A DNA stretch of 64,000 bases, taken from the NCBI RefSeq assembly GCF_022965805.1, contig NC_133103.1, forward strand, positions 44,499,610 to 44,563,609, in the 5' to 3' direction. This DNA is from Primulina eburnea. Lineage: Eukaryota > Streptophyta > Magnoliopsida > Lamiales > Gesneriaceae. Positions within the stretch are counted from its first letter, which is position 1, and every line of letters begins with the position of its first letter. The position numbers and the translations under genes were made by a program. The notes under the pieces are model-generated. The model had not been told where the DNA came from. It was given only the letters and a program-made list of their open reading frames with translations, and did not search any database. Shown piece by piece: positions 1 through 13,200 of the stretch.

Positions 1-387
1 CATGGCTTATAATTTGTGGAGTCCTGCTATCTGCCATATTTCTGCAAAGCAATCAATAAATTACCATCTGCTGACATCAATATTCACTTAATATTCTTAA
101 GCACTGCTTGGCTTATGGGATGGATAATAAAGGATTTATGCTGTGTGGATAATATATTGATCTCCAATTATTGTAGAACTCAAGCCAAAGGAGGGATGAA
201 ACAATCATCCTCCCTACAACACCCACTCCCGACTCCTGTGCCTCAACTTGAGGGATTCTCCCCCCCATCTCCTCCCTTCTGAATTTATCTCCCTCCTTAC
301 CCGGCTCAAACCCACCCACCAGTGGCTGCCCTCCCCCACCTAGTAGTCCTCTAGACAACCCCAGAACAGAAAAAAATGATGGGAAGA
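1..387. other. no recognisable gene
   Basis: Short ORFs on both strands have no recognisable domain and low-complexity translations (poly-Gly and poly-Pro from a C-rich stretch near 250-350). I see no repeat end or RNA gene. The stretch is probably intron or intergenic DNA upstream of the SABRE-family exons. Confidence 0.4.
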
Positions 388-515
388 TAGAATTTAGGTG
401 GAATGAATGTTTAAGAATTGAAGTTTGGAAGCAAGAAAGTACCTTTCCCACTAGAATTTAGGTGGAATGAATGTTTAAGAATTGAGGTTTGGAAGCAAGA
501 AAGTACCTCTCCCAC
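388..515. repeat. 64-bp direct tandem duplication
   Basis: Two adjacent copies, 388-451 and 452-515, both begin TAGAATTTAGGTGGAATG and end in CCCAC. They differ at only a couple of bases, so this is a recent local duplication in non-coding DNA. Confidence 0.85.
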
Positions 516-790
516 TGTAGATGTCTCATATTCCTGTGGAAGTAGCCTGCTTGTATCTGCTTCTATGCGAAAGAGCTGGTGTTGATGCAAACAACCTCTT
601 CATATCTTCCACGATCTCCTCATTAGGTTCTGGAAAACCTGATTTAACAGACTTGGGACTATCTGACACATAACATTCAGACCCTTCCTCCGACAATCTT
701 CTTCTAAATCATTTAGAATTCTGTCTTCCAAATTATCCAAGCCTACATCCCCCAACACTTGATTCTCCAGAATCACTGGATCTTCTTTTT

Positions 791-1914
791 CTAAAATTCA
801 TCCATTGATCCAACCTTGTCATTTTTGTTTAGATATTTCCTTCGACAGTAGGTCTTCTCGAATTTATGCACCGTCTTCCCTTTCCCCTCCTTTAGTCTAC
901 TGCCTTCGGCCCCCTCTGAATCTTGCAAATTCATAGATTGAATAGACAATCTTCCAAATTCGGTAGCCCCTTTTGGAATGATCCTTTTAAAAATCTTGAT
1001 TTGTTTCCCTCCTAATAATGGTGCCGACACAAAAACATTACTTGCTGAACGATGATCTTCCTCCTTCAACCTGTCATGCTTGTTTATCTCATTCACACTG
1101 TACCCATTTGCTTCCACACTGTCGTGTTGATGTGATTTTTGCTCTTGACCTGTGCCAATCTTCATTTCTGCTCACCATTTTCTTTTTTACAAACATTCGA
1201 GTTCCCCCATCCAGCCCTCATCCTCGACCCATTAATCACCACTTGTGCATAAGACCGTCGTTTGGAAAACTCATAAGCTGCAATGTCAACGGAATCCACC
1301 ACTAGTCGAGTATCTTTAATGCATGCCTTAATGGGATTTGCATCACACCATTAATGTATCCACCTTCAGGCCCTCTCACTTTACTCTTAGCTGCCAATAA
1401 ATCCTTTAGCCTTGCAGTGTCATTGCTTATATCCAACAAGCCACCACAATGGTTCCCAATACTCTTGAACGTATTTGTCGTCCACAAGTTCCAAGGGATT
1501 CCATAAATCCTGAACCAACTATTACAGCATTCAAAGTCGATCTCCTTCCTATTCATTTCTGGGTTCCATTTCTCAAAAGACAGAGTAACCTTCCTTTCAA
1601 GAAAACATCTCTTCAAATTCAAGTAATACGTAGCTTCTTCATTATTGTTCGGCCACCACATTGCGTTATTAGCTTGGAATGGAAAATTTTCAATCCCCCT
1701 CTTGACTGCTTTACCAAGAACAGACCGAACCAGCTCCCACAGAGTATAAACCCGTCCCGGTAATAACAGGTGCTTCATTCCAATTCTTGTCCTCACGATG
1801 ACTACTACTGTTCTTAGCTATAAACTTCCCTGGCATTTGAATCCTCTGTGCTTGGTTTTCTTTCTGAACTGCATGATTTACTTGCCCTCTATCTATACCG
1901 TGCTTCATCGACAT
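791..1914 (-). pseudogene. decayed DUF4283 (LINE ORF1-like) protein
   Basis: Minus-strand coding remnant in three frames: 1914-1711, 1796-1302 and 1165-791, with frameshifts near 1780 and 1320 and a stop near 1163. The middle piece has the DUF4283 core: a WFRIYGIPWNLW motif followed by a GNHCGGLLDIS motif about 10 residues later. In plants this domain usually precedes a CCHC knuckle in the first ORF of LINE retroelements. I find no knuckle and no reverse transcriptase here, so only an N-terminal piece survives. It lies antisense to, and upstream of, the SABRE-family exons, probably inside one of that gene's introns. Family call is good; the LINE origin is inferred. Confidence 0.7.
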
Positions 1915-2889
1915 CTGTTTCTTTCCTTCACAAGAAATCGGACAGACATTTTGCTAAATGTTTCCAGCCACACAGGTTGTGTCCACTTGGCAAAATGATG
2001 TGCTGTTTTCCTAAATGTCAACATGCCCAAGTAGCATCTTCCTGGCTATGGAAAACCTCTTGTCAGATTCATTTTGTTCACTATTTTTTGTTTTATTAAC
2101 ATGTCTATGCTCACTTTGCTTATGAGTATGATTATATTTCTCCAAATGATGAAAGATTAAAAAAAGTGTATGTGGGTTATTGTTTATGAGTGGTAAAAAG
2201 TGGTGCTTTGCTGCTCTATGGACTAAAACATATAAGTTCCACTGTTACCACTAATTATTATCTTTGGTAAATTGGTAAGTATTAGACTTTTACAATTGGT
2301 ACCGGAAACGATATCATGTGTTCAATTCCCATTAAGTGGAAGTTGGTGCAACATTTGGAAAGAATTGTAATGGAGCAACAATTGGCCCTATCAAGAAAGT
2401 AAATGTAATGTGGCATTTGGGATGTCATGTGATTAAAAAAAATTTGAGTTGTATAGCTACCAATACCTATAGTTTTTGTTAAAGCTGGAAGTGTTGGCTC
2501 CTAAACCATTATATATAACAAGTACCTCACCTTGAACAAAATAAAATCATCTTAAAATTCCAACTTAATCATATCTCTAGTGCTGGTACGGTGGTACCCA
2601 TAACCCACCCAATTTTTTTATCAAATACTGATAATTCCCTAATTCAATAGTTCTCTGGTAACCACTTGTTGATCTTCACATCTTTAAATTTAAGGTCTTC
2701 CAAGTTGGCTTTTCTATGTTATCTTCCCAATTTTTTGCTCTTTCCATATAGTCAATGAATACATGGTAGCTAACCAGTTGTGTTTGACTCCTAATATTTT
2801 GTTGTATAAAATACTTACATTAGATCTTATAAGGACTGTTCATTATCCTTGTAACAGAGATCCTATTTGAAAAAAATCTCTTGCTGCAG
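1915..2889. other. non-coding, probable intron of the SABRE-family gene
   Basis: AT-rich with no coding potential. It ends in a normal 3' splice site (TTGCTGCAG, AG at 2888-2889). The exon expected upstream of this site in SABRE proteins is not present in 1-2889, so the intron extends beyond the window or the 5' part of the gene is missing. Confidence 0.5.
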
Positions 2890-5800
2890 ATCTATGATTT
2901 TGACCGGGATTACAAGGATGTCGGTGTTGCGAAGTTTACAACAAAGTACTTTGTTGTAAGAAATTGTCTTCCCAATGCAAAGTCTGACATGCTTCTATCT
3001 GCGTGGAATCCTCCTTCTGAATGGGGAAAGTATGCATTTCTGTTATATGAATCTCTTCACGGGTCATTTCCTTGCTGGTTTACTTTTCTTGTTGCTTTCT
3101 TACATACCATCCCTTGTTCCAACGTATGATTTTATGATTGGCGTATGGTTTAATTTTATGAAAGAAATTCTTTTGTGTCCTTAAAATCACTCCGGGTTTA
3201 TTGAATCCCTGTCTTACTGAAATATCAGCTAACTCTGATGTGCAGCAGTTTGTGATAATATACATGATGAAATTTTTGGATTGGCATTCTTGCATAAAAT
3301 ATACAACCAGAACTGTTCCTTCCTGTTTGAACTAATGCAGAGTCACTCTCCGTTTATTCCTAGTCGATATCCCTTGAAATATATCTTCTCTTTTTGTGAA
3401 AGGACATTGTCGCCCCACTTTTGTATGTATAAGAAAAAAAGAAAACTAAAATACTGCTTACAGTGTATGCTCACGATTGTGATATGGCATGGCATTTTAT
3501 ATTTATCAATTTCATGGGATTCAGTAAGGCATTCAAAAGGCTCGAAAAGTTTGATGGATGTTCCTCTTGAATAAATCAAAAGTTTGAGATGCTGCTTATG
3601 TCATCTTGAATGCAGACAAGTGATGCTTCGTGTGGATGCAAAGCAAGGATCTTCCAAGGATGGAAACGCACCTCTTGAATTATTCCAGGTCAGCAGAGTA
3701 ATGAATTCTTATATATAGAAAAATATCATCTTATTTTACTGGTGTGTAATATCGCCAAAACCGGACCCCTCCATGCATGACATCAGCTAAACTGCTAGTC
3801 TCAGTTCCGTGGCCCGTTATGTAGGCCATCCCTACTGGAAAGTCATGGGTGTATTACTTGTGCTGTAGTGAAGTTTTACTCGTAGCCCAAGTATTTAAGA
3901 AATGATTCGCATAAATTTTCTTGGGAGTATTTCTTCATTAAAGAGAAGTGTCCTACAAGTGAAACTGGTCTAAGTATTGCATCAACGAAAACTGGTCTTC
4001 TTCGGTAACTTGTGAGGGTTTGTATCTGACAACAGACGATGGTAGTGAGTTGAAGTAGCTTATCGATGCTACAGAAGAGAATAAACTTGGAATTGACTAA
4101 GATGGACTGCTGAATCCGTCCTTTCTGTGGAATGGATGGTAGTAGTGTCTGTCAGTTGCATGGTGAAAGAGTATGACACTTTCTTAAAAATTTGGCAGCT
4201 TAAGTTTGATGTATGTGAATAGTGGAATCACTTTTGACTTTTAAAGTTCTACTTGGTAAATGAAACATAGTTTGAAATGTGGTCGAGAATAGTTTTCTTT
4301 TTTCGTGCATAACAAGATTCTGTCTCCCTGTATAGGTGGATATTTACCCTTTAAAGATACATTTGACTGAGACATGTTACAAATTGATGTGGCAATATTT
4401 CTTTCCTGAAGAAGAACAAGACTCCCAACGGCGACAGGTTGGTATAACTATGTTTTTGAAGCTTTCAGTCAGATAATTACCTTAAAGATAAACGAAAAAT
4501 TAATATCTCCATATTTCTATGTGATGTATAGGAAGTATGGATGGTTTCAACAACAGCTGGTGCAAGGCGCATAAAAAAAGGGTCCACAGTTCAAGAGGCA
4601 TCTTCATCTAGCACCCATTTAACAAAAGATGTTGATGTTACCAAATCAAGCACATCTACCCTCTCTGCAGTATCTTTAACTATCCAATCTGGCATTCATG
4701 ATGATGCTCTGCAAGTGAGTATCTTAAAGTTGCAATAATCTTGAATATGTTTATTATTTAGTGAAATAATTTTATTGAAAAAAAAAATTGATCATGAAAT
4801 ATATAACGTGAATCTTACTCCTAAAAAAAACAATGGCCTTACCTTAAAGAACATAGAGAGGGAAAGATCACAAAGCTTCCTGATCACCTTTCAAGATTAG
4901 ACTCAGGAAAATTATCCGTCCCTGTAAATTTCTCGAGGTTTGTCAGCAAATTTACGAAGTAGTCAGCTGGAGAAAACCTACAAATAATGCCTTCATCAGC
5001 TTCATTAGTAACTTGTTAATAATCTGTTGGTGCTGTTTTCAGTTTTACCCAAGTATCTTAAATGTCCCAATTTTAATGGTGGATAAGTTTTGTTTGTGCC
5101 TGTTTCAATATTTTCAACTTACATAATTATTGCATGATATTGACAAGATGAACATGATTATATACGCAAGAATCGCAGAGGCCTGAGCTATAATAATGAG
5201 TACTTTTAGAGTAGAACAAGAGGGAAGAATCCAACAGCCTCTCAGCCACCTATAATAGATGAAGTTGATCAAGTTCAGATCCTGACAAAGCCCCGAATCT
5301 CCTTATTTATAGTAAGATGCTATGGGCTCATATTATCTCATCCATTTAGTTTACTAGTGACTAGTGATAGAGATGGAGAATTTTCACGGTCCAACTACGC
5401 AAGTTAGATTGAAATCCCAACACCTCAACTATCCATGTCACGACCAATGAGGAGTATCACTTAATTATGCAAATTGTTGAAATGGGAAACATAAAAAACA
5501 CGATATAGCCAATGACTTGTAGACAGGTGGATCCATCTGTTGGCACTCCAAGTAACAAATGCAAATTGTCCACAGTGTTGGCTTATTTGAATGTCAACAT
5601 AAAGACAGTGCAGATTATCTGAGTGTTCCTTGCAATGTATGTTATGTTTAGGTATCAAAGCTTCAGAATCTAAAAGCAAACAATGTCGGTGATTCAACCC
5701 CTGAATTAAGAAGAACGTCATCCTTCGATAAAACTTGGGAAGAAAATGTGGCAGAATCTGTTGCTGATGAATTGGTGTTACAATTGCACACTTCAACAAA

Positions 5801-7268
5801 AAGTGGGCCTCTTGCTATTCTTGACCAGCATGATGAGCCCATAAAAAATAAATTGAAGGAGATCAAAGTAGTCAAACCTGGTCGGTCCTCTCATGAGGAG
5901 AAAAAGGTGGCGAAAATGCAAGATGAGAAAAGGTCCAGACCCCGAAAACTGAGGGAGTTTCACAATATCAAGATTAGTCAGGTTGGTTCTCTGTAAGATT
6001 GATGTCCCTTGTTCGTTTTCTTTTTATTAGGCTCTTTGTATCTTACTCAAGCATCACCATGGAGTAGGTTGAGCTGCTAGTTACATATGAAGGATCAAGA
6101 TTCGCGGTAAGCGACTTAAGGTTGCTGATGGACACATTCCATCGTGTTGAATTTACTGGAACTTGGAGGCGGTTGTTCTCTCGTGTTAAGAAGCATATTA
6201 TTTGGGGAGTTCTAAAATCTGTCACGGGCATGCAGGTAATATTGTGTGTACTTTATCTGCTATCTCTCGTACAAACACATATACCCCATGTACAAGCATG
6301 GTATGGATCCTTGCAAAAGTCGGAAATGGTGTAACTTATACTGCGAATGTTTTTCCATCCACCAGAAAATACACAACCCCATTCAAATGTGTAAAGCTGC
6401 CCACACAAGCATGATATATATTGGCTATAACTGATTGAAAGCATTGGTTATACGCTGCTTGGGCAGAAAAGATGAATGATCTAGTTTTTCATCACCCAGG
6501 GACTGTCTTAAATTATTTGCATGCCATGTAAGGTTTTACCTCAGCGAGATTTCATGCTGGTACTGTTGTCATTCACAGGGGAAAAAGTTTAAAGATAAAG
6601 CGCAAGCCACTGGTGTTACTGTTACAGAAAATGATCTCAATCTCAGTGATAGCGATGGAGGTTTAGCTGAAAAATCTGATAAGTATCCAATATCCTGGCC
6701 AAAACGTACTGGTGATGGGGCAGGCGATGGTTTTGTTACCTCTGTGAGGGGCCTTTTCAATTCTCAGCGTCGCAAGGCCAAGGCTTTTGTTTTACGGACT
6801 ATGAGGGGTGAAGCAGAGAGTGAGCTCCATGTGGATTGGAGTGAAAGTGATGCAGAGTTCTCTCCATTTGCCAGACAGCTAACTATAACCAAAGCTAAAA
6901 GGTTAATTAGACGGCACACTAAGAAGTTCCGTTCTAGGGGACAGAAAGGTTAGTGCACCTCACTCTCTTTAGACTTCGTCGTATCGTATCAGTTATATAT
7001 CTTAGTTTTGTAGGCAAATAAAATCCAGTGGTAGTGTCTAAACATGTAATTATTCGGGGTTTAGCTCAATTCTTTTAATTACAATATCTCAATTCAACAA
7101 TACTCTATTTTTGTCTTTTGTTTGATGAAAAACAAGCTAACTGTTGTTTCTATGTCAGGTTTATTGTTGCAGTCAAAAGAATCACTTTCCACGTCTCCTA
7201 AGGAGACCACACCCTACGAAAGTGATTCTTCGAGTGGATCCTCTCCTTATCAGGATTTCCACGAGTAG
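2890..7268 (+). CDS. SAB: SABRE/KIP/APT1-family protein, C-terminal exons (partial)
   Basis: Eight exons: 2890-3029, 3616-3688, 4336-4437, 4532-4714, 5652-5981, 6068-6235, 6579-6948 and 7159-7268 (TAG 7266-7268). Every intron is GT-AG, every junction keeps frame, and about 491 codons are open. The first exon reads IYDFDRDYKDVGVAKFTTKY and the following KSDMLLSAW, which I recognise as the conserved C-terminal part of plant SABRE proteins. EIYPLKIHLTE-like and FFPEEEQDSQRRQ segments (exon 3) and a basic KAKRLIRRHTKKFRSR stretch near the end agree. These are very long (over 2000 residues) proteins linked to polarised cell expansion, root cell shape and pollen tube growth; they belong to the bridge-like lipid-transfer (FMP27/Hobbit-type) superfamily. 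Exon 4 and the tail are Ser/Thr-rich, likely disordered. Only the last fifth or so is in the window. Nothing suggests decay, so a live gene entering from the left is most likely; a 3' truncated copy cannot be excluded. Confidence 0.9.
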
Positions 7269-7571
7269 AATTTGAAGATATCATCAAACAAGTGCATTTC
7301 TTTTCAGGGTAGATTCGTCACACGAGTTTCAAATGGTCTTCTCTTGCATTTTCTCTGTAGCTGGATAAACCAGATGTGGCTTGTCTGAGCCGTTACCGAT
7401 AGGATTCAATATGCTGTAGAGCATGGGGATTAACTATCTTCAAGGTTTGGTATGGACAAAATGGAGGTATATGGTGATTATGTTAGCATTTGAAGTTGAC
7501 CACTCTTAATTTCTGTATGAGAGTTGTGTTGACTGCTCATCTCCATGTGTTCTTTTCTCCAACTCGTAAAG

Positions 7572-7577
7572 AATAAA
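7572..7577 (+). terminator. possible poly(A) signal of the SABRE-family gene
   Basis: AATAAA about 305 bp after the stop, with T-rich sequence around it; a plausible plant 3' UTR length. Plant poly(A) signals are degenerate, so this is suggestive only. Confidence 0.35.
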
Positions 7578-8864
7578 TTTTGTATCGTAGTTAGAGGCTG
7601 AAAGATTGATAAGTTATACTATCATATTTGGGTGACAAATTCAACCGAAGAACCATTTTTTTAATCTGCATCCATATTTATATGTTGGATCTTTGGTGAA
7701 ACATTTTGTATTTATATTTTTCTTAAAATAGTATTTATATTTTTCTGTTTTTCGTTATTGACATGCAACCTGCATCTTGCATCAGAAAGATGATAATTGT
7801 TACTGTATATAAGGATTCATGATGATGTATTAAATTTATAAAGATTATTGATGTATGATAAAATTGTTATAAACAAGTTAATCAGTTAAGTTGTTGGTAA
7901 CATGTGAAAATTAATTTTCATTTTTAGGTATTCGAATTAGAACAAAATTAATAGTAAAAATATAGATTCCATATTAATTTATCCCAATTCTCCGTTATCT
8001 GGTTCTTTTACTTTTAGATCCTTTTTTTAAAAAAATATTAATTCCCACTTTTCAACTTTTAATATGTTTATGCCTTGCTTGTTTAAAATCACATTTAACC
8101 TATTTCAACTAATTTATTTTGAAATTATTGTTTTTATTTTACTGAAACAATCATGTTTTTTGTTACAATATGTACGAATATAAAAATGATTATTATTTTG
8201 TATTATATATTTTTATAATTAGTTATGAAAAAAATCAATTTCCCTTAATTTTTCTAACTTCGTTCTTATTATATAACTCATTTATTATAATTATATACAA
8301 TATTATATGAATATTATTAACATGTATTTTTTGTTCTAATTGTCTAGTGAATCATTAACATGAATTTTGAAGAAGTTTGGCGTGACAAATTGGAAAGTAT
8401 CATTTAAATAAATATAAATATACGGCGTGACTAATTGATAAATATAATTTAATTTCTTATGAAATATTATTATGAATTCAAACATAATTTTAAATTCAAA
8501 GTACCTCAGAAATTATTAAAATTAGCCGTCTAGTATAGGCGTCTCAATTATATAATTAATACATAAATATAATGGAAAACCTAAAACATATAACTGTAAA
8601 AAATTTAATATTCAAATTTAGCTTTTATTTACATGAAACTGGAAACTTTGAAAATAAAAAAAATATTATATAAAAAAATACATGGAGATGAAAGATATGA
8701 GGATAGTTGGAGGAGAAAATAAAGATGACAATGACTCGGGTCAAAATCCAGTCTTTTATTAAACCCACCCCGACGAGAGGGTTTAGATTAGTCTAAACAG
8801 ACAAGCATGTTGGAACGAGTCCCCAATTTAGCCAGATGCGCTCGGATCCAACCCATATATATAT
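7578..8864. other. AT-rich intergenic DNA
   Basis: Very AT-rich with no ORF, terminal inverted repeat or RNA gene that I can recognise. It separates the SABRE-family 3' UTR from the Tat retrotransposon. Confidence 0.6.
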
Positions 8865-9725
8865 TGATGCAACCCGGGCGAAAAGAAACGAGTCAGGTCG
8901 GATACTCTGCCGGATTTGCTATCAAAATGTTGAAGGAAATATGAGTTGGAACCTTGAACTGAATTTCTTTCTTCCCTGAGCGATTTGAGAGATCTGCGAA
9001 CAAGAAAAGAACCACGTGAATGGGCGTCGGAAGGGTGTCCAGCGTGACCACTCCGATGCTTAAGTCAGCAGGTAACTCAAGCAAGAAAACCAATGTAATC
9101 AAGTGATGGCTGTCAAATTAGTGTGGAGAGTGGGGAGTAAATGAACAATAAATGAGAGCATTCAATGTGTGAATTAATATCTGAATAGAGAATAAATGCA
9201 AGTAAAGAATCTGGTATTTATAGTAGATGATGGAATGATGACCTCGTTTTTTGTGTTGAGCATTAATTATAGTAGGGCACCCTATTGTTCTGACATGTCA
9301 AATCTCATACTAGTCACATCCAGCCCACCTCATTTTGTCAACCATTTATTTTACTTTCAGAAATAGGTCGACTATACACATCTTACTTTGTCGGTGTTTA
9401 TTAAATGCAGCACACATATCGAAGTGGCCCGGGTAAAATGCTTCTCGGGATTTCTTTTGAGGGCCCGGACATACAACGTCCCGAGGAGATTATGTTCCGG
9501 GTGCTCCCATGGCCCGGCCTCTTGATTGATTGCCCACTCCATGAAGTATTCACGTTGTACTCTCCTCGTCCCGGGCAATCCTATAACTCGGGTTTTGATC
9601 CCATTTTGTCGCCTTATGGACCCGGGAACCGTCCATGCTTCTGACCCGGGCGCTTTCTATGGACAGTCTCCATGGCCCGGGATATCTCGGGCACTATCTA
9701 TGACCCGGGTCATCCCAGGGTATCA
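8865..9725 (-). repeat. 3' LTR of the Tat element
   Basis: 861 bp, aligned over its length with 20018-20897. It has the same TATA-like segment (reverse complement of GGTATTTATAG near 9213). It is rich in CCCGGG motifs. Short ORFs here are shadows. Confidence 0.93.
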
Positions 9726-9738
9726 TCACTCCCTCCTT
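9726..9738 (-). other. polypurine tract of the Tat element
   Basis: On the minus strand AAGGAGGGAGTGA directly abuts the 3' LTR start (TGATACCC), the expected position for the plus-strand primer. Confidence 0.75.
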
Positions 9739-10235
9739 AAATAGTCGGGCTAGAGTCTTACTCGCTGTCCCGATTAATCTTATGTGCCCGGTCAGGAGAA
9801 ATATATTGTCGTTTAGTCTTTCCCGGGCTAACTGAAGTGATTGTCACGTTACCATTGCTGACATACGCCCTAATGAAAAGCTGTCAGAGTCTTTTCGTAT
9901 TCCGAGAAGATAAATCATCATGACGCCTTGAATCTCGCGCCCGTATTTTCAAATATCCCGCGTAATTTCCTATGTCGATCTCGTCCGTTCATTAGTTTCG
10001 TGATCAACGGCTCAGATGAATCTCTTCCCCCTATATTTAGTAGATAATCGATTTTTCAAAAAATATTCGCAAAATCAAACTAGTGGCCAAACGCTGCCAA
10101 ATTTTTCTCTCCAGCTTTCCGATGTGCGAATCTTGTTCCAGCGATTTCTCCGTTCATCAACTACTAGTTATTTCCAACTCGTAAGTTTTCTTCCTCCTTT
10201 GCACCTGCCCTCCTCTTCATTTTGCTTTAGCAGTC

Positions 10236-13200
10236 ATGTCCAACTCTACTTCTTCTACATCTGGTAAAAATGTCAGGGGTCAGTCGGAGGATAACTCCCC
10301 GACCCCTTCTGAAACTTCCACCTATATTCCCATAGGTATTCCTATTCTTTCTTCCCGACCTCCTTCCAAAAAACAGACCAAAGCTTCTTCCTCCCGACCT
10401 ACTGGGTCTCTGGCAAGGGGAAAGACAAGGTAGCAGGGCATTTGTGGTTCTCTACTGTGACTTCTACCCTTCACCCGAGTAGCTTAAAAGAGATAAGGTC
10501 TCTGGGCTCTATTCCTTCTACCTATAAAATATTAATTCCTCAACCTCACAACCACCCGGACACCCCTCCCCCCGGCTACCACACTTTCTTTGTGGAACAG
10601 CTTAAGAGTGGGCTTAGATTTCTCATTCACCATTTCTTCGAAGGGGTTGCCCGGCTCTTTAAGCTCCCTATTAACCATCTTCACCCCAACGCCTTTAGAA
10701 TCACGGCGGATACTTTTGTTTTGTTCCGCATGAAAAATTTACCCATTAATTCTTCTATTTTTCATTATTTCTACTCATGTCGGTTTAATGACGGGGTTTT
10801 TTCCTTTCATGGCCCGGATGCATTACCGATTTTTGACCGGCATCCCTTCATCTTTGAAGGGATGGAAAACCAAATTATTTTTCTTACAATTCCCCACTCT
10901 CCCGGCTTGTGATTCAGGCTTCTTATCTTCAATGCCCGAGCCACCTGAACTTCCCCGAGACTACAAATTCCTTCCCTTATTTACCCAAGCTTGGGATCTC
11001 TTAGAGAACCGGTCCTTTTTGTCTTCATTGTTAATGGGGGAGGGGGGTAATCTGATATACTATGGGACCGGGTCCCGGCCTAAGGACCCCGTAGATCAGA
11101 TGATAGATGAGTTCGATCAAGCCGGGTCACAGGCTGGTAAAAATTATTTTCCTTTGCATTTTTTGAACTTTTCTTTTATTTCCTGTTTCTGACTTTTCTA
11201 TGATGCAGCCGAGGAAGAAATGATCCGGGCAAGTCTTTTGGAAGTAGTTGCCAAAAATAAGGCCGAGCAGCGACAGGCTCGAGCAGCAAAGGGAGCCGGG
11301 GAGGCTCAAGAGCAAGAAGAACGTCGAGCCCGGGCGGAGGCAAAGACCCGGGAAGTGGAGGAGCGTCGGGCTGAAGCAGAAGCTAAGGCTCGAGATGAGA
11401 CGTCCCTTACCTGGGAAGAGACCTCTTCTCGGGTTGATGAGGAGGACTCGGCCCCTCTGAATCAGCGTATGAGGAAAGCTATTCAAGAGCCGGTCCTTGA
11501 AACATTGACTGTGGAGGAGGAACCTGTGATAACCACCCGCGCCAATCCCCTTCCCGGCTCGTCTACTGGTCTTGTTCAGGGTGAGATGCCTTCAAATTTG
11601 CAAAACATCTTTGGCGACGATGTAAGCACGGACCTGACCAAAATGGTGCAGGGTTTGCTTCATCCTATCGAGGTAGATCATCTCAAGGGACTTCACCCGA
11701 ACCAGAAGCTATATGAAGGGGTTTCCCGGTCCTTCTCAGTGAGTGCAATTCTTTCATGTTCTCTTTTTATTATGATTTACATAAACTATTAATGACTCCT
11801 TCCTTGATTAACAGGGCTTGCAGATGCTCATATCTGCGTACGAGCAAGTGGCTCTGGCAGCCAAGAAAGCCAACCAGCAAGCCTCCTCCACTCGGGAATT
11901 GCATGATAAGCTGCAGGAGGAACTAGGCCGGGTGAAGGAGATCCATGAGCATGCCTTTGCCCGGGAAAGAGCCGGCTGGAGACAACAAGTTGATCTGATC
12001 CAAGCGGAAATAGCCGGGGCTCGGAAGACTTTGATGCCCAATCAGAAGTTGCTCGGTTAGAGATGCAGGCTGCCAGGACAGAGGCGGAGTCCTCCCTGGT
12101 TAGGGCTGAGGAGGCGCAGGCTGCTTTTGAACAAGCACAAATTTCCCGGGAGGAGGATAGGGCGAAGTTCCTGAAGTCTTCGGAGTTCAAAAAGATGGTG
12201 GCTGATAAGGCCTTCGTTTATTTTGACCTAGGCTTCAACAAATGCCTTGAGAAGTTCCAGGAGGCAGGCCTGGTTCCCTCTGATCGGGAAGATTTCCCGG
12301 ACTTAGAAAAAACTGCAACTTCTCTCCCGGTCGAGGAGGAGGACGGAGAACAAGAGAAGAAACAAGGCCCCGAGTAAGAGGAAAGCTATTCAAGAGCCGG
12401 TCCTTGAAACATTGACTGTGGAGGAGGAGCATGTGATAACCACCCGCGCCAATCCCCTTCCCGGCTCGTCTACTGGTCTTGTTCAGGGTGAGATGCCTTC
12501 AAATTTGCCAAACCTCTTTGGCGACGATGTAAGCACGGACCTGACCAAAATGGTGCGGGGTTTGCTTCATCCTATCGAGGTAGATCATCTCAAGAGACTT
12601 TACCCGAACCAGAAGCTATATGAAGGGGTTTCCCGGTCCTTCTCAGTGAGTGCAATTCTTTCATGTTCCCTTTTTATTATGATTTACATAAACTATTAAT
12701 GACTCCTTCCTTGATTAACAGGCTTGCAGATGCTCATATCTGCGTACGAGCAAGTGGCTCTGGCAGCCAAGAAAGCCAACCAGCAAGCCTCCTCCACTCG
12801 GGAATTGCATGATAAGCTTCAGGAGGAACTAGGCCGGGTGAAGGAGATCCATGAGAATGCCTTTGCCCGGGAAAGAGCCGGCTGGAGACAACAAGTTGAT
12901 CTGATCCAAACGGAAATATCCGGGGCTCGGAAGACTTTGATGCCCAATCAGAAGTTGCTCGGTTAGAGATGCAGGCTGCCAGGACAGAGGCGGAGTTCTC
13001 CCTGGTTAGGGCTGAGGAGGCGCAGGCCGCTTTGGAACAAGCACAAATTTCTCGGGAGGAGGATAGGGCGAAGTTCCTGAAGTCTCCGGAGTTCAAAAAG
13101 ATGGTGGCTGATAAGACCTTCGTTTATTTTGACCCAGGCTTCAACAAATGCCTTGAGCAGTTCCAGGAGGCAGGCCTGGTTCTCTCTGATCGGGAAGATT

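Noticed and set aside
113..451. 112-codon minus-strand ORF
   Set aside because: Low-complexity Gly-rich translation and no domain; it overlaps the 64-bp duplication.
9372..9744. ORFs on both strands in the Tat LTR
   Set aside because: GC-rich LTR sequence; frames are not kept in the partner LTR at 20600-20900.
10442..10912. Antisense Tat ORF called as a DNA transposase
   Set aside because: The domain name is historical; no catalytic triad is visible and it lies inside a retrotransposon.
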